The notes under the pieces were generated by a model, which made no database searches, was not told the origin of the DNA, and saw only the letters and a list, made by a program, of their open reading frames with translations. The translations under genes and the position numbers were made by a program. Shown piece by piece: positions 33,192 to 38,557 of a DNA stretch of 38,557 bases (its first letter is position 1; the number at the start of each line of letters is the position of its first letter). Location: contig CALZFY010000011.1 of assembly GCA_945786935.1 (NCBI GenBank), positions 1 to 38,557 on the forward strand, written 5' to 3'. The DNA comes from HGM12587 sp945786935. GTDB taxonomy: Bacteria; Bacillota; Clostridia; Lachnospirales; Lachnospiraceae.

Positions 33192-33582
33192 CACATTTGA
33201 AAAGACTGTGGAATCCTTATTTAAGGGAATGGACAGCTTTATTACAACCAAAACGGTGGTTGGAGATGCGATCCACATTGGGGATACGATTATTTTACCG
33301 CTTGTGGACGTATCCTTTGGTGTAGGTGCAGGTGCATTCACCGGAGAAAAGAAGAACAACGGCGGAGGCGGTATGGGTGGAAAGATCACACCAAGTGCGA
33401 TTCTTGTGATCCAGAACGGCACGACGAAGCTTGTGAATGTAAAAAATCAGGACGGACTGACAAAGATTTTGGATATGGTGCCGGATTTTGTAAATAAATT
33501 TACAGCCGGAAAGGCAGAAACACCGGTGGCAGATGCCATGGAAGCGGAGTTGAAAAAAGAGGAAACAAATTCCGAAAAATAG
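33178..33582 (+). CDS. ytfJ: GerW-family sporulation protein YtfJ
   Basis: 134 residues. The family core is GDAIHIGDTIILPLVDVSFGVGAGAFTGE with the Gly-rich NNGGGGMGGKI and a final ITPSAILVIQNGTTKLVNV segment, ended by a charged tail. YtfJ/GerW is made under sporulation control and is needed for proper spore germination in Bacillus; the exact mechanism is not known. AAGGAGGG is about 7 bases before ATG 33178. It is linked to the DUF2953 halves, as in Bacillus. Confidence 0.93.
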   Translation: MNNNDTFEKTVESLFKGMDSFITTKTVVGDAIHIGDTIILPLVDVSFGVGAGAFTGEKKNNGGGGMGGKITPSAILVIQNGTTKLVNVKNQDGLTKILDMVPDFVNKFTAGKAETPVADAMEAELKKEETNSEK

Positions 33583-33609
33583 CATAGGATAAAGAAAAAG
33601 GAGTGCAGC

Positions 33610-33756
33610 ATGAAAAAGGAAACTTTAGGAGCCGCGCTCTTTTTTTGCGGTTTCGGAATATTACTGACTATCTGTGATCCATTTAATTCCTGGTTTATAC
33701 GTCTGATTTTAAGTGCGATACTGATGCTGATCGGATTGAAGGTTGGCGGATGTTAA
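33610..33756 (+). CDS. 48-residue hydrophobic membrane peptide
   Basis: A short frame starting MKKETLGAALFFCGFGILL, with two likely membrane helices (about 6-20 and 29-46) separated by CDPFNSWFI. It ends in VGGC. AAGGAG (33598-33603) is 6 bases before the ATG, and the gene starts 27 bases after the ytfJ stop, so it is probably in that operon. No family was recognised. Confidence comes from the good ribosome site, gene position and clean hydrophobic pattern. Confidence 0.65.
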   Translation: MKKETLGAALFFCGFGILLTICDPFNSWFIRLILSAILMLIGLKVGGC

Positions 33757-33771
33757 GGCAGAAGATCTGCA

Positions 33772-33799
33772 TAAAAAAAGGACTTGATCACAAGTCCTT
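33772..33799 (-). terminator. Terminator of rpmB (minus strand)
   Basis: AAGGACTTG (33778-33786), loop ATCA, CAAGTCCTT (33791-33799). Read on the minus strand the stem is followed by a T run (complement of AAAAAAA at 33773-33779). It ends the rpmB transcript 13 bases after its stop; on the plus strand no T run follows. Confidence 0.88.
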
Positions 33800-33812
33800 A
33801 AATGCACCGTAA

Positions 33813-33998
33813 TTATGCTCTTTCAACTAAACCGGATTTTAAGCAAGAAGTACATACGTACATTTTCTTTGCATTTCCGTTTACGTTAACTTTTACAGAT
33901 TTTACGTTTGCTTTCCACATTTTGTTATTTCTTCTATGTGAGTGGCTCACAGCGATACCGAAATGAGCGCCTTTATCACAGATTGCACATTTAGCCAT
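33813..33998 (-). CDS. rpmB: 50S ribosomal protein L28
   Basis: 61 residues with L28 features: AKCAICDKGAHFGIAVSHSHRRNNKMWKANVKSV-type start and two zinc-binding pairs, C4-C7 and C49-C52 (C+ form). AAGGAGG lies upstream on the minus strand. It is monocistronic and divergent from asp23, the conserved rpmB-yloU-yloV arrangement of Firmicutes. The zinc-containing form suggests the cell may also hold a C- paralogue for zinc starvation, but none is in the window. Confidence 0.97.
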   Translation of the reverse strand: MAKCAICDKGAHFGIAVSHSHRRNNKMWKANVKSVKVNVNGNAKKMYVCTSCLKSGLVERA

Positions 33999-34050
33999 AA
34001 TAGCACCTCCTTATGAACATAATAAGCCTATCAGGCTCACAACATAGGTT

Positions 34051-34079
34051 ATTCTAACAGAAAGATTTGGATTTGGCAA
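34051..34079 (-). promoter_or_regulatory. Promoter of rpmB (minus strand)
   Basis: On the minus strand TTGCCA (complement of 34074-34079), 17-base spacer, TAGAAT (complement of 34051-34056). The leader that follows contains a small AGCCT/AGGCT hairpin (34025-34037) before the ribosome site. Confidence 0.72.
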
Positions 34080-34130
34080 GTATAAAAATAAAAAAATAAA
34101 AAATATCTATGCTTTTTTGAAATTATCATG

Positions 34131-34136
34131 TATAAT
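34131..34136 (+). promoter_or_regulatory. -10 element upstream of asp23
   Basis: TATAAT at 34131-34136, 82 bases before the asp23 start, in an A/T-rich stretch. No convincing -35 is seen at the right distance (TATGCT at 34108). The following leader (34140-34218) has no structure I can name. Confidence 0.4.
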
Positions 34137-34218
34137 ACCATTGTGGGCGTGCTATGCCTATGGAAAAGAATTCAGGTAAAGACATGAAATAAAACCGAAA
34201 CTTTTATGGAGGTGCCTT

Positions 34219-34596
34219 ATGAGAGGTTATAATAACACAAATCTTGGACAGGTTATCATTGACCCGAAGGTTGTGGTATCCTATGCCAGTGATGTTGCAA
34301 ACAGTACACCCGGAATCGTGGGTATGGCAACGATCGATGCCAAGGACGGTATTGTCAAACTCTTAAAGAGAGAAGCAGCATTCAAAGGAATCAAGGTAGT
34401 CATTGAGAATAATAAAGTAACCATTGACTATCATCTGATGGTTAAATTTGGTGTAAACGTATTAAGCGTACAGCAGAACCTTTTAGACAGCGTGAAGTAT
34501 AAGATCAAAGAACATACAGGACTGGAAGTAGAAAGAGTAAACATGTACATTGACGGAGTCCTTTACGGAAAGAAAGTTAAAGGAGGAGTAATGTAG
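34219..34596 (+). CDS. Asp23/Gls24 family envelope stress response protein (YloU)
   Basis: 125 residues: GQVIIDPKVVVSYASDVANSTPGIVGMA at the start and VNMYIDGVLYG near the end, the Asp23 domain. The family is linked to envelope stress in Gram-positives and often sits in membrane-associated complexes. It lacks its own membrane helix. TGGAGGTG is upstream of ATG 34219. The stop shares a base with the GTG start of the next gene, which supports translational coupling. Confidence 0.93.
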   Translation: MRGYNNTNLGQVIIDPKVVVSYASDVANSTPGIVGMATIDAKDGIVKLLKREAAFKGIKVVIENNKVTIDYHLMVKFGVNVLSVQQNLLDSVKYKIKEHTGLEVERVNMYIDGVLYGKKVKGGVM

Positions 34597-36257
34597 TGGC
34601 TACAAAATCTATCAATGCGGAAATGTTTGCAAAAATGTTTCTTGCAGGTGCGAAAAATCTTGAGTCTAAGAAAGAATGGATTAATGAATTAAACGTATTT
34701 CCTGTACCGGATGGTGATACAGGTACCAATATGACACTGACTATTATGGCAGCAGCCAAAGAAGTCGGTGCTATGGAAACTTATGAGATGGAAAAGGTTG
34801 CAAAGAGTATTTCCTCAGGTTCCCTTCGTGGAGCAAGAGGTAACTCCGGTGTTATTTTATCTCAGCTGTTCCGTGGATTATGTAAAGTAATCAGAGAAGA
34901 AAAAGAAATCGATGTACCGATTATGGCAGCAGCGCTTCACAAAGCTGTAGAAACTGCTTATAAGGCTGTTATGAAGCCAAAGGAAGGTACGATCCTTACC
35001 GTAGCAAAAGGCGGCGCGAAAAAGGCTGTCAAGCTTGCAGAAGAGACAGATGATCTTATCTACTTCATGCAGCAGGTTGTCGGCGAGATGGAAATCGTCC
35101 TTGCAAAAACACCGGATATGCTTCCTGTATTAAAAGAAGCAGGTGTGGTTGACTCCGGTGGACAGGGTCTTGTAGAAGTATTCCACGGTATGATGGATGC
35201 TTTGGAAGGCAAGGAAGTCGATTACTCTATCGAAGGTGCTGTTGCAGAAGCAAAACCGGTGAAGATCAGTGCACAGACAGAAGCAGAGATCAAATTCGGT
35301 TACTGTACAGAATTTATCATCATGCTGGAAAAAGAATATAATATGGACACGGAGCTTGATTTCAAAGCATTCTTAGAGAGCATCGGTGATTCCATCGTAG
35401 TTGTATCCGATGATGATATTGTAAAGGTTCATGTTCATACCAACGATCCGGGTCTTGCAATCCAGAGAGCTTTAACCTATGGTTCTCTTACAAGAATGAA
35501 GATCGACAATATGCGTGAAGAGCATGAAGAAAAACTCATCAAGGAAGCTTCAAAGCTTGCAGAAGAGGAAGCAGCCAAAAAAGCAGCTGAACCGAGAAAA
35601 GACATGGGATTCATTTCCGTATCCATCGGTGAAGGTGTTGGTGAAATCTTTAAAGGACTTGGTGTGGATTATCTGATCGAAGGCGGTCAGACCATGAACC
35701 CAAGTACGGAAGATATGTTAAATGCCATCGATAAGGTAAATGCAGAGCACATCTTTATTCTGCCAAATAACAAAAACATTATCCTGGCTGCAAATCAGGC
35801 ACAGGCTTTAACAGAGGACAAGATTATTCATGTCATTCCTACAAAGACTGTTCCGCAGGGTATTACAGCAATGATCAACTTCCTTCCGGATCTTTCTGCT
35901 GAGGAAAATGCGGAAGCTATGGAAGAAAGCATCACAACTGTGAAAACCGGTCAGGTAACCTACGCAGTTCGCGATACAAAGATTGATGACAAGGAAATTC
36001 ATGAAGGAAACATCATGGGTATCGGCGACTTTGGTATTCTGGCAGTTGGTGAAGGGCTGGAAGAGACAACTCTTGAAATGTTTAAAGAGTTAGTAGATGA
36101 TATGTCTGAAATTATCAGCATTTATTATGGCGAAGAGGTTTCAGAAGAGGCTGCTAATGAATTAGGCGAAAAGGTTTCTGAGATGTTCCCGGGATGTGAT
36201 GTGGAAGTTCATTTCGGAGGACAGCCGATTTACTATTATGTAGTATCAGTTGAATAA
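34596..36257 (+). CDS. DAK2-domain protein, fatty acid kinase catalytic subunit-like (FakA/YloV)
   Basis: 553 residues. The N-terminal DAK2 kinase domain shows NVFPVPDGDTGTNMTLTI and GSLRGARGNSGVILSQLFRG, then DSGGQGLVEVFHGM; the middle domain has EYCTEFIIM-like FGYCTEFIIMLEKEYN and VSDDDIVKVHVHTNDPG; the C-terminal domain resembles the DegV-like end of YloV. In Staphylococcus FakA with a FakB acyl-binding protein phosphorylates fatty acids for phospholipid synthesis; a FakB gene is not in this window. The GTG start at 34596 overlaps the asp23 stop by one base and has AAAGGAGGAG upstream. It ends at a terminator. Confidence 0.93.
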   Translation: MATKSINAEMFAKMFLAGAKNLESKKEWINELNVFPVPDGDTGTNMTLTIMAAAKEVGAMETYEMEKVAKSISSGSLRGARGNSGVILSQLFRGLCKVIREEKEIDVPIMAAALHKAVETAYKAVMKPKEGTILTVAKGGAKKAVKLAEETDDLIYFMQQVVGEMEIVLAKTPDMLPVLKEAGVVDSGGQGLVEVFHGMMDALEGKEVDYSIEGAVAEAKPVKISAQTEAEIKFGYCTEFIIMLEKEYNMDTELDFKAFLESIGDSIVVVSDDDIVKVHVHTNDPGLAIQRALTYGSLTRMKIDNMREEHEEKLIKEASKLAEEEAAKKAAEPRKDMGFISVSIGEGVGEIFKGLGVDYLIEGGQTMNPSTEDMLNAIDKVNAEHIFILPNNKNIILAANQAQALTEDKIIHVIPTKTVPQGITAMINFLPDLSAEENAEAMEESITTVKTGQVTYAVRDTKIDDKEIHEGNIMGIGDFGILAVGEGLEETTLEMFKELVDDMSEIISIYYGEEVSEEAANELGEKVSEMFPGCDVEVHFGGQPIYYYVVSVE

Positions 36258-36263
36258 ATTTTG

Positions 36264-36291
36264 AGGGAGAGATTTCGGTTTCTCCCTTTTT
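36264..36291 (+). terminator. Terminator after the DAK2 gene
   Basis: AGGGAGA (36264-36270) pairs with TCTCCCT (36281-36287) around GATTTCGGTT, followed by TTTTT. It separates the asp23-DAK2 operon from the palindromic element. Confidence 0.85.
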
Positions 36292-36309
36292 GCGTTTTTG
36301 AACGAACTA

Positions 36310-36512
36310 TTTTTTTCTATGGACGACAGGGACTTGGCAGCTACACAGCTTCGCAGGGTCGTTTCTACTCAACTATCTCTAAGAACTTCTAAATGCTCAC
36401 AGGAGAGCCTGTTTCGCATAGAAGTTCTAAGAGAGGATTTTCGGACGCACTCCCTTGACGCTGTGCTGTGCAGCTTCCAAGCCCCTGTCTGTTCATCATA
36501 GAATATAAAAAA
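36310..36512. repeat. Long nested palindrome, candidate MITE or structured RNA
   Basis: About 200 bases form a nested inverted repeat. Outer arms: 36325-36349 against 36465-36489 (22 of 25 pairs), extended by TTCTATG (36315-36321) against CATAGAA (36497-36503). Middle arms: 36377-36391 against 36419-36433 (14 of 15 pairs). Apical stem: ACAGG (36399-36403) and CCTGT (36408-36412) with an AGAG loop. A T run on the left (36310-36316) mirrors an A run on the right (36507-36512). It sits between a terminator and the lipoprotein gene. A frame of 67 codons crosses it but is dictated by the palindrome. No direct target repeats could be confirmed. Confidence 0.7.
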
Positions 36513-36520
36513 GTAAATGT

Positions 36521-36550
36521 TTAGAAGCTACTGAACAGATAGATTATTAT
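36521..36550 (+). promoter_or_regulatory. Possible promoter of the lipoprotein gene
   Basis: TTAGAA (36521-36526), 18-base spacer, TATTAT (36545-36550), 25 bases before the lipoprotein start. It directly follows the palindrome. The -35 match is only partial. Confidence 0.35.
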
Positions 36551-36574
36551 AGGTTTATTGAGGTGACAAACTAT

Positions 36575-37594
36575 ATGAGAAAGAAATTTATCGTGGCTCT
36601 CTTAGCCCTTAGTTTGATGGCGGTCGGATGTGGTAAAGAACAACCGGCAGATACTCAGGTTACTGAGAAAGTGAGTTTTTCCGGTGAAGACGAGTTAATT
36701 CATGAAGATAATACAGACATAGAGAAAACAGAGGATACTCTGGATTTTTCTGAGTTTCATGATCGTTGGTTTTATTTTGCCAGCGGTGTAGGCGGCTGGA
36801 GAACGGTGCTGCAGATCAAAGAAGATGGAAGTTTTTCAGGTACATTTTCAGACAGTGATATGGGTTCTACCGGAGAAGGATATCCTGGTGGTACCTACTA
36901 TTTTTCTGATTTCCATGGGAAATTTTCGACACCAGTGAAGGTGAATGAGTATACTTATTCCATGAAAATCGAGGAAATCGGTTATGAGAATGAGGTGGGA
37001 ACGGAAGAAATTAAAGATGAAATTCTGTACTGCTACAGCACAGCCTATGGTCTGGATGAGGCAGAAGAGATTCTCATCTATTTGCCGGGGGCACCATTCC
37101 GGGAACTGCCGGAAGAGTATCAAAATTGGGTACGAAATGACATGGTAGATCCGAACAGTGCAGAGCTTCCGTTTTATGGTTTATACAATGTAAAAGCTGA
37201 GAATGGTTTTTCCAGTTATGAAATCAGTGATCAGATGAAAGAGCTGATGGATATTACCAAACAGTGGTCGGATACTCTCAAAGCTTCTTTAGAGCATGAT
37301 AATCTGAATCAGGCAGAAATGAATGAAAAGTCTTTAGAACTATATAATACCTGGGATGCTGCCCTGAATACGCTTTGGGATAAATTAAAGGAAGAATTAC
37401 CGGAAGATAAGATGAATGATCTTCTGAAAGAACAGCGTGCATGGATTGACCAAAAAGAGCAGGCTGTGGAAGAGGCAGGAGAAGAAGCCAAGGGTGGTTC
37501 CCTGGAGCCATTGCTCAGAAATGATAAGGCAGCAGAGCTTACTGAAAAGCGTGTATATGAGCTATATCAGATATGGGAAGACAGTGTGGAGTAA
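36575..37594 (+). CDS. Lipoprotein with LprI-like (DUF1311) C-terminal domain
   Basis: 339 residues from ATG 36575, 8 bases after GAGGTGA; the GTG at 36563 is inside that site. The N-terminus is MRKKFIVALLALSLMAVGC, a lipoprotein signal with a loose lipobox. Residues about 45-210 are a beta-rich domain (FHDRWFYFASGVGGWRTVL, with GSFSGTFSD) that looks lipocalin-like. The C-terminal part (about 220-335) is helical and ends with WDKLKEELPEDKM ... LLKEQRAWIDQKEQ and GSLEPLLRNDKAAELTEKR, typical of DUF1311/LprI, a family linked to lysozyme inhibition. The usual cysteines of LprI are absent here. Exact function is unknown; surface exposure is inferred. Confidence 0.8.
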   Translation: MRKKFIVALLALSLMAVGCGKEQPADTQVTEKVSFSGEDELIHEDNTDIEKTEDTLDFSEFHDRWFYFASGVGGWRTVLQIKEDGSFSGTFSDSDMGSTGEGYPGGTYYFSDFHGKFSTPVKVNEYTYSMKIEEIGYENEVGTEEIKDEILYCYSTAYGLDEAEEILIYLPGAPFRELPEEYQNWVRNDMVDPNSAELPFYGLYNVKAENGFSSYEISDQMKELMDITKQWSDTLKASLEHDNLNQAEMNEKSLELYNTWDAALNTLWDKLKEELPEDKMNDLLKEQRAWIDQKEQAVEEAGEEAKGGSLEPLLRNDKAAELTEKRVYELYQIWEDSVE

Positions 37595-38455
37595 TCATCT
37601 ATCCTTTATCATTAAAAGGGTAGCGGCAATCATGATGAAAAGACCAACATAGAAGCCACAATTTGGCTGCTCTTTAAGAAATAGAATTCCGAAAATGACA
37701 CCCAAAAAGGGAGCGATGGAGTAATAAGCACTTGTTTTGGCTGCTCCAAGCTCCTTTTGTGCTTTGATGTAGAAATTGATGCTCAGACCGTAGGCTACAA
37801 AGCCAAGAATCAAAACGGTCAGGATATATTTCAGGGATGGAATTCTCTCTCCAATTGTCAATGCTATGATGAAGCTTCCAAGCCCGGAGAAGATACCTTT
37901 GATCGTGGTAATCTGGACAGAGGATTTGTTGCTTAACATCCTGGTACAGTTGTTTTCCAGACCCCAACAGCAGGACGCGGCAAGCACCAGCAGAGATCCG
38001 GTGTTAAACTGAAAGCTGCCTTTGCCTTCAAAGCTTAAGGCAATGCTTGCAAGGGTAACAAGCAGAATGGCAAGGGTGAGCTTTTTAGACAGTGCTTCCT
38101 TAAAAATAAAGAATGCAATCATGGAGGTTGCAACGATTTCAAAATTGTTTAACAGAGACGCATTGGCGGAATTGGTTGTCTGAAGGCCAAGCATCAGAAA
38201 AATAGGCGCTGCAATGTCGAGAACGATCATTCCGATGGTAAATGGGAGATCCGTCCTGCTCAAGGGTGCATCTGTTTTTTTCGTTTTGGAAATCATACGA
38301 TAAAGAGAAAGACCCATTCCGGCACCTAAATAAAGAAAAGCTGCCATCATGGTAGGAGATACAAAGTGCAGCAGTTTTTTACTGAATGGAATATTGATGG
38401 CATAGAGGGCAGCTGCCAGGATGGCAAACAGGGTGGCGGTGTGCTTTTGATTCAT
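37595..38455 (-). CDS. EamA-type DMT superfamily transporter
   Basis: 286 residues. Ten hydrophobic helices in two EamA repeats, with the typical N-terminus FAILAAALYAINIPFSKKLL, the end of the first repeat (NNFEIVATSMIAFFIFKEALSKK) and of the second (YYSIAPFLGVIFGILFLKEQPN). The family exports or imports small metabolites; substrate not predictable. Start 38455 is chosen because AGGAG lies just upstream on the minus strand and the conserved N-terminus begins there; the longer frame to 38515 crosses the operator. The stop abuts the lipoprotein stop at 37594. A CsoR-like operator between its promoter and start suggests it answers to a metal, formaldehyde or reactive-sulfur signal. Confidence 0.93.
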   Translation of the reverse strand: MNQKHTATLFAILAAALYAINIPFSKKLLHFVSPTMMAAFLYLGAGMGLSLYRMISKTKKTDAPLSRTDLPFTIGMIVLDIAAPIFLMLGLQTTNSANASLLNNFEIVATSMIAFFIFKEALSKKLTLAILLVTLASIALSFEGKGSFQFNTGSLLVLAASCCWGLENNCTRMLSNKSSVQITTIKGIFSGLGSFIIALTIGERIPSLKYILTVLILGFVAYGLSINFYIKAQKELGAAKTSAYYSIAPFLGVIFGILFLKEQPNCGFYVGLFIMIAATLLMIKDR

Positions 38456-38473
38456 GGTGGTCTCCTGAAATCC

Positions 38474-38494
38474 ATATCCCCCTATGGGGGATAT
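38474..38494 (-). promoter_or_regulatory. CsoR/CstR/FrmR-type operator candidate
   Basis: ATATCCCCC (38474-38482), TAT, GGGGGATAT (38486-38494) is a perfect 9-bp inverted repeat. G/C tracts flanked by ATA/TAT are typical of operators of the CsoR-RcnR-CstR-FrmR repressor family. It lies between the likely transcription start (about 38499) and the transporter start codon, where a repressor would block transcription. No repressor gene is in the window. Confidence 0.6.
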
Positions 38495-38505
38495 TTGTTG
38501 GCTAT

Positions 38506-38534
38506 AGAATAACATGGGATCTTTGATTTGTCAG
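38506..38534 (-). promoter_or_regulatory. Promoter of the EamA transporter gene (minus strand)
   Basis: On the minus strand CTGACA (complement of 38529-38534), 17-base spacer and TATTCT (complement of 38506-38511) with a TGT extended -10. The start codon is about 50 bases further on, with the CsoR-like operator between. Confidence 0.68.
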
Positions 38535-38557
38535 CAGATTTTATTTAATTCCTGTTT

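Noticed and set aside
36298..36501. 67-codon plus-strand frame starting MNELFFSMDD
   Set aside because: It lies wholly inside the nested palindrome, has no ribosome site and starts next to the terminator; its sequence follows from the inverted repeat.
37599..37623. Terminator for the converging lipoprotein and EamA genes
   Set aside because: CTATCCTTT/AAAGGGTAG can pair weakly with a G-U, but there is no T run and it lies within the transporter coding region.

Overview
The window is about 38.6 kb of a low-to-mid GC, Gram-positive, anaerobic, spore-forming Clostridia genome, most likely Lachnospiraceae (Blautia-like). The basis is the sporulation-type gene set (GerW/YtfJ, two DacB/DacF-type carboxypeptidases), strong AGGAGG ribosome sites, a sodium-pump biotin decarboxylase operon, Rnf-like subunits, and the rpmB / asp23 / DAK2 and ruvAB neighbourhoods typical of Firmicutes. 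No tRNA, rRNA, CRISPR array, phage or transposase gene was seen.

Region by region: (1) 1-6.7 kb holds the 3' part of alaS, rpsU with its own promoter and terminator, a PAP2-like membrane protein, a D,D-carboxypeptidase, a metallophosphoesterase, scpA-scpB, and a second D,D-carboxypeptidase. Both carboxypeptidase genes have their ribosome site inside the 3' arm of a hairpin. (2) 6.7-12.1 kb is one operon with a clear promoter and terminator. It encodes a 12S-like carboxyltransferase, an OadG-like lipoprotein, a biotin carrier, the OadB sodium pump and a 5S-type oxaloacetate/pyruvate carboxyltransferase. It combines the soluble parts of transcarboxylase with the membrane parts of a sodium-pumping decarboxylase. 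(3) 12.1-18.2 kb is a surface/envelope island: a 7TM-type sensor kinase and an OmpR-type regulator on the minus strand, separated by a plus-strand Pro-rich surface protein gene that is antisense to any kinase-regulator transcript, then a bactofilin and a membrane-anchored VanY-like D,D-carboxypeptidase that overlap. (4) 18.3-22.2 kb is housekeeping: a BaiN/YhiN-type flavoprotein, cmk, ispH and rpsA, the last two overlapping. (5) 22.3-31.5 kb is a long run: an RnfC/RnfD pair without the other Rnf subunits, ruvA, ruvB, zapA, a U32 protein, a FtsW/RodA/SpoVE glycosyltransferase and its partner class B penicillin-binding protein. (6) 31.5-33.8 kb has a Nudix hydrolase, a small unknown gene, a DUF2953 membrane protein that is split by a frameshift at an A6 tract, ytfJ, and a 48-residue membrane peptide. 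(7) 33.8-36.3 kb has rpmB divergent from asp23 and the DAK2 fatty-acid-kinase-like gene. (8) 36.3-38.6 kb has a 200-bp nested palindrome without a convincing gene, a lipoprotein with a LprI-like C-terminal domain, and a convergent EamA transporter whose promoter is followed by a CsoR/CstR-like operator.

The best candidates for something not well described are the five-part carboxyltransferase/sodium pump operon with a 12S subunit lacking its usual oxyanion-hole glycines, the kinase-regulator pair split by an antisense surface gene next to bactofilin/VanY, the RnfCD pair without the flavin/NADH glycine motif, and the nested palindrome at 36.3-36.5 kb. All functional statements rest on motif recognition by eye; no database search was possible.
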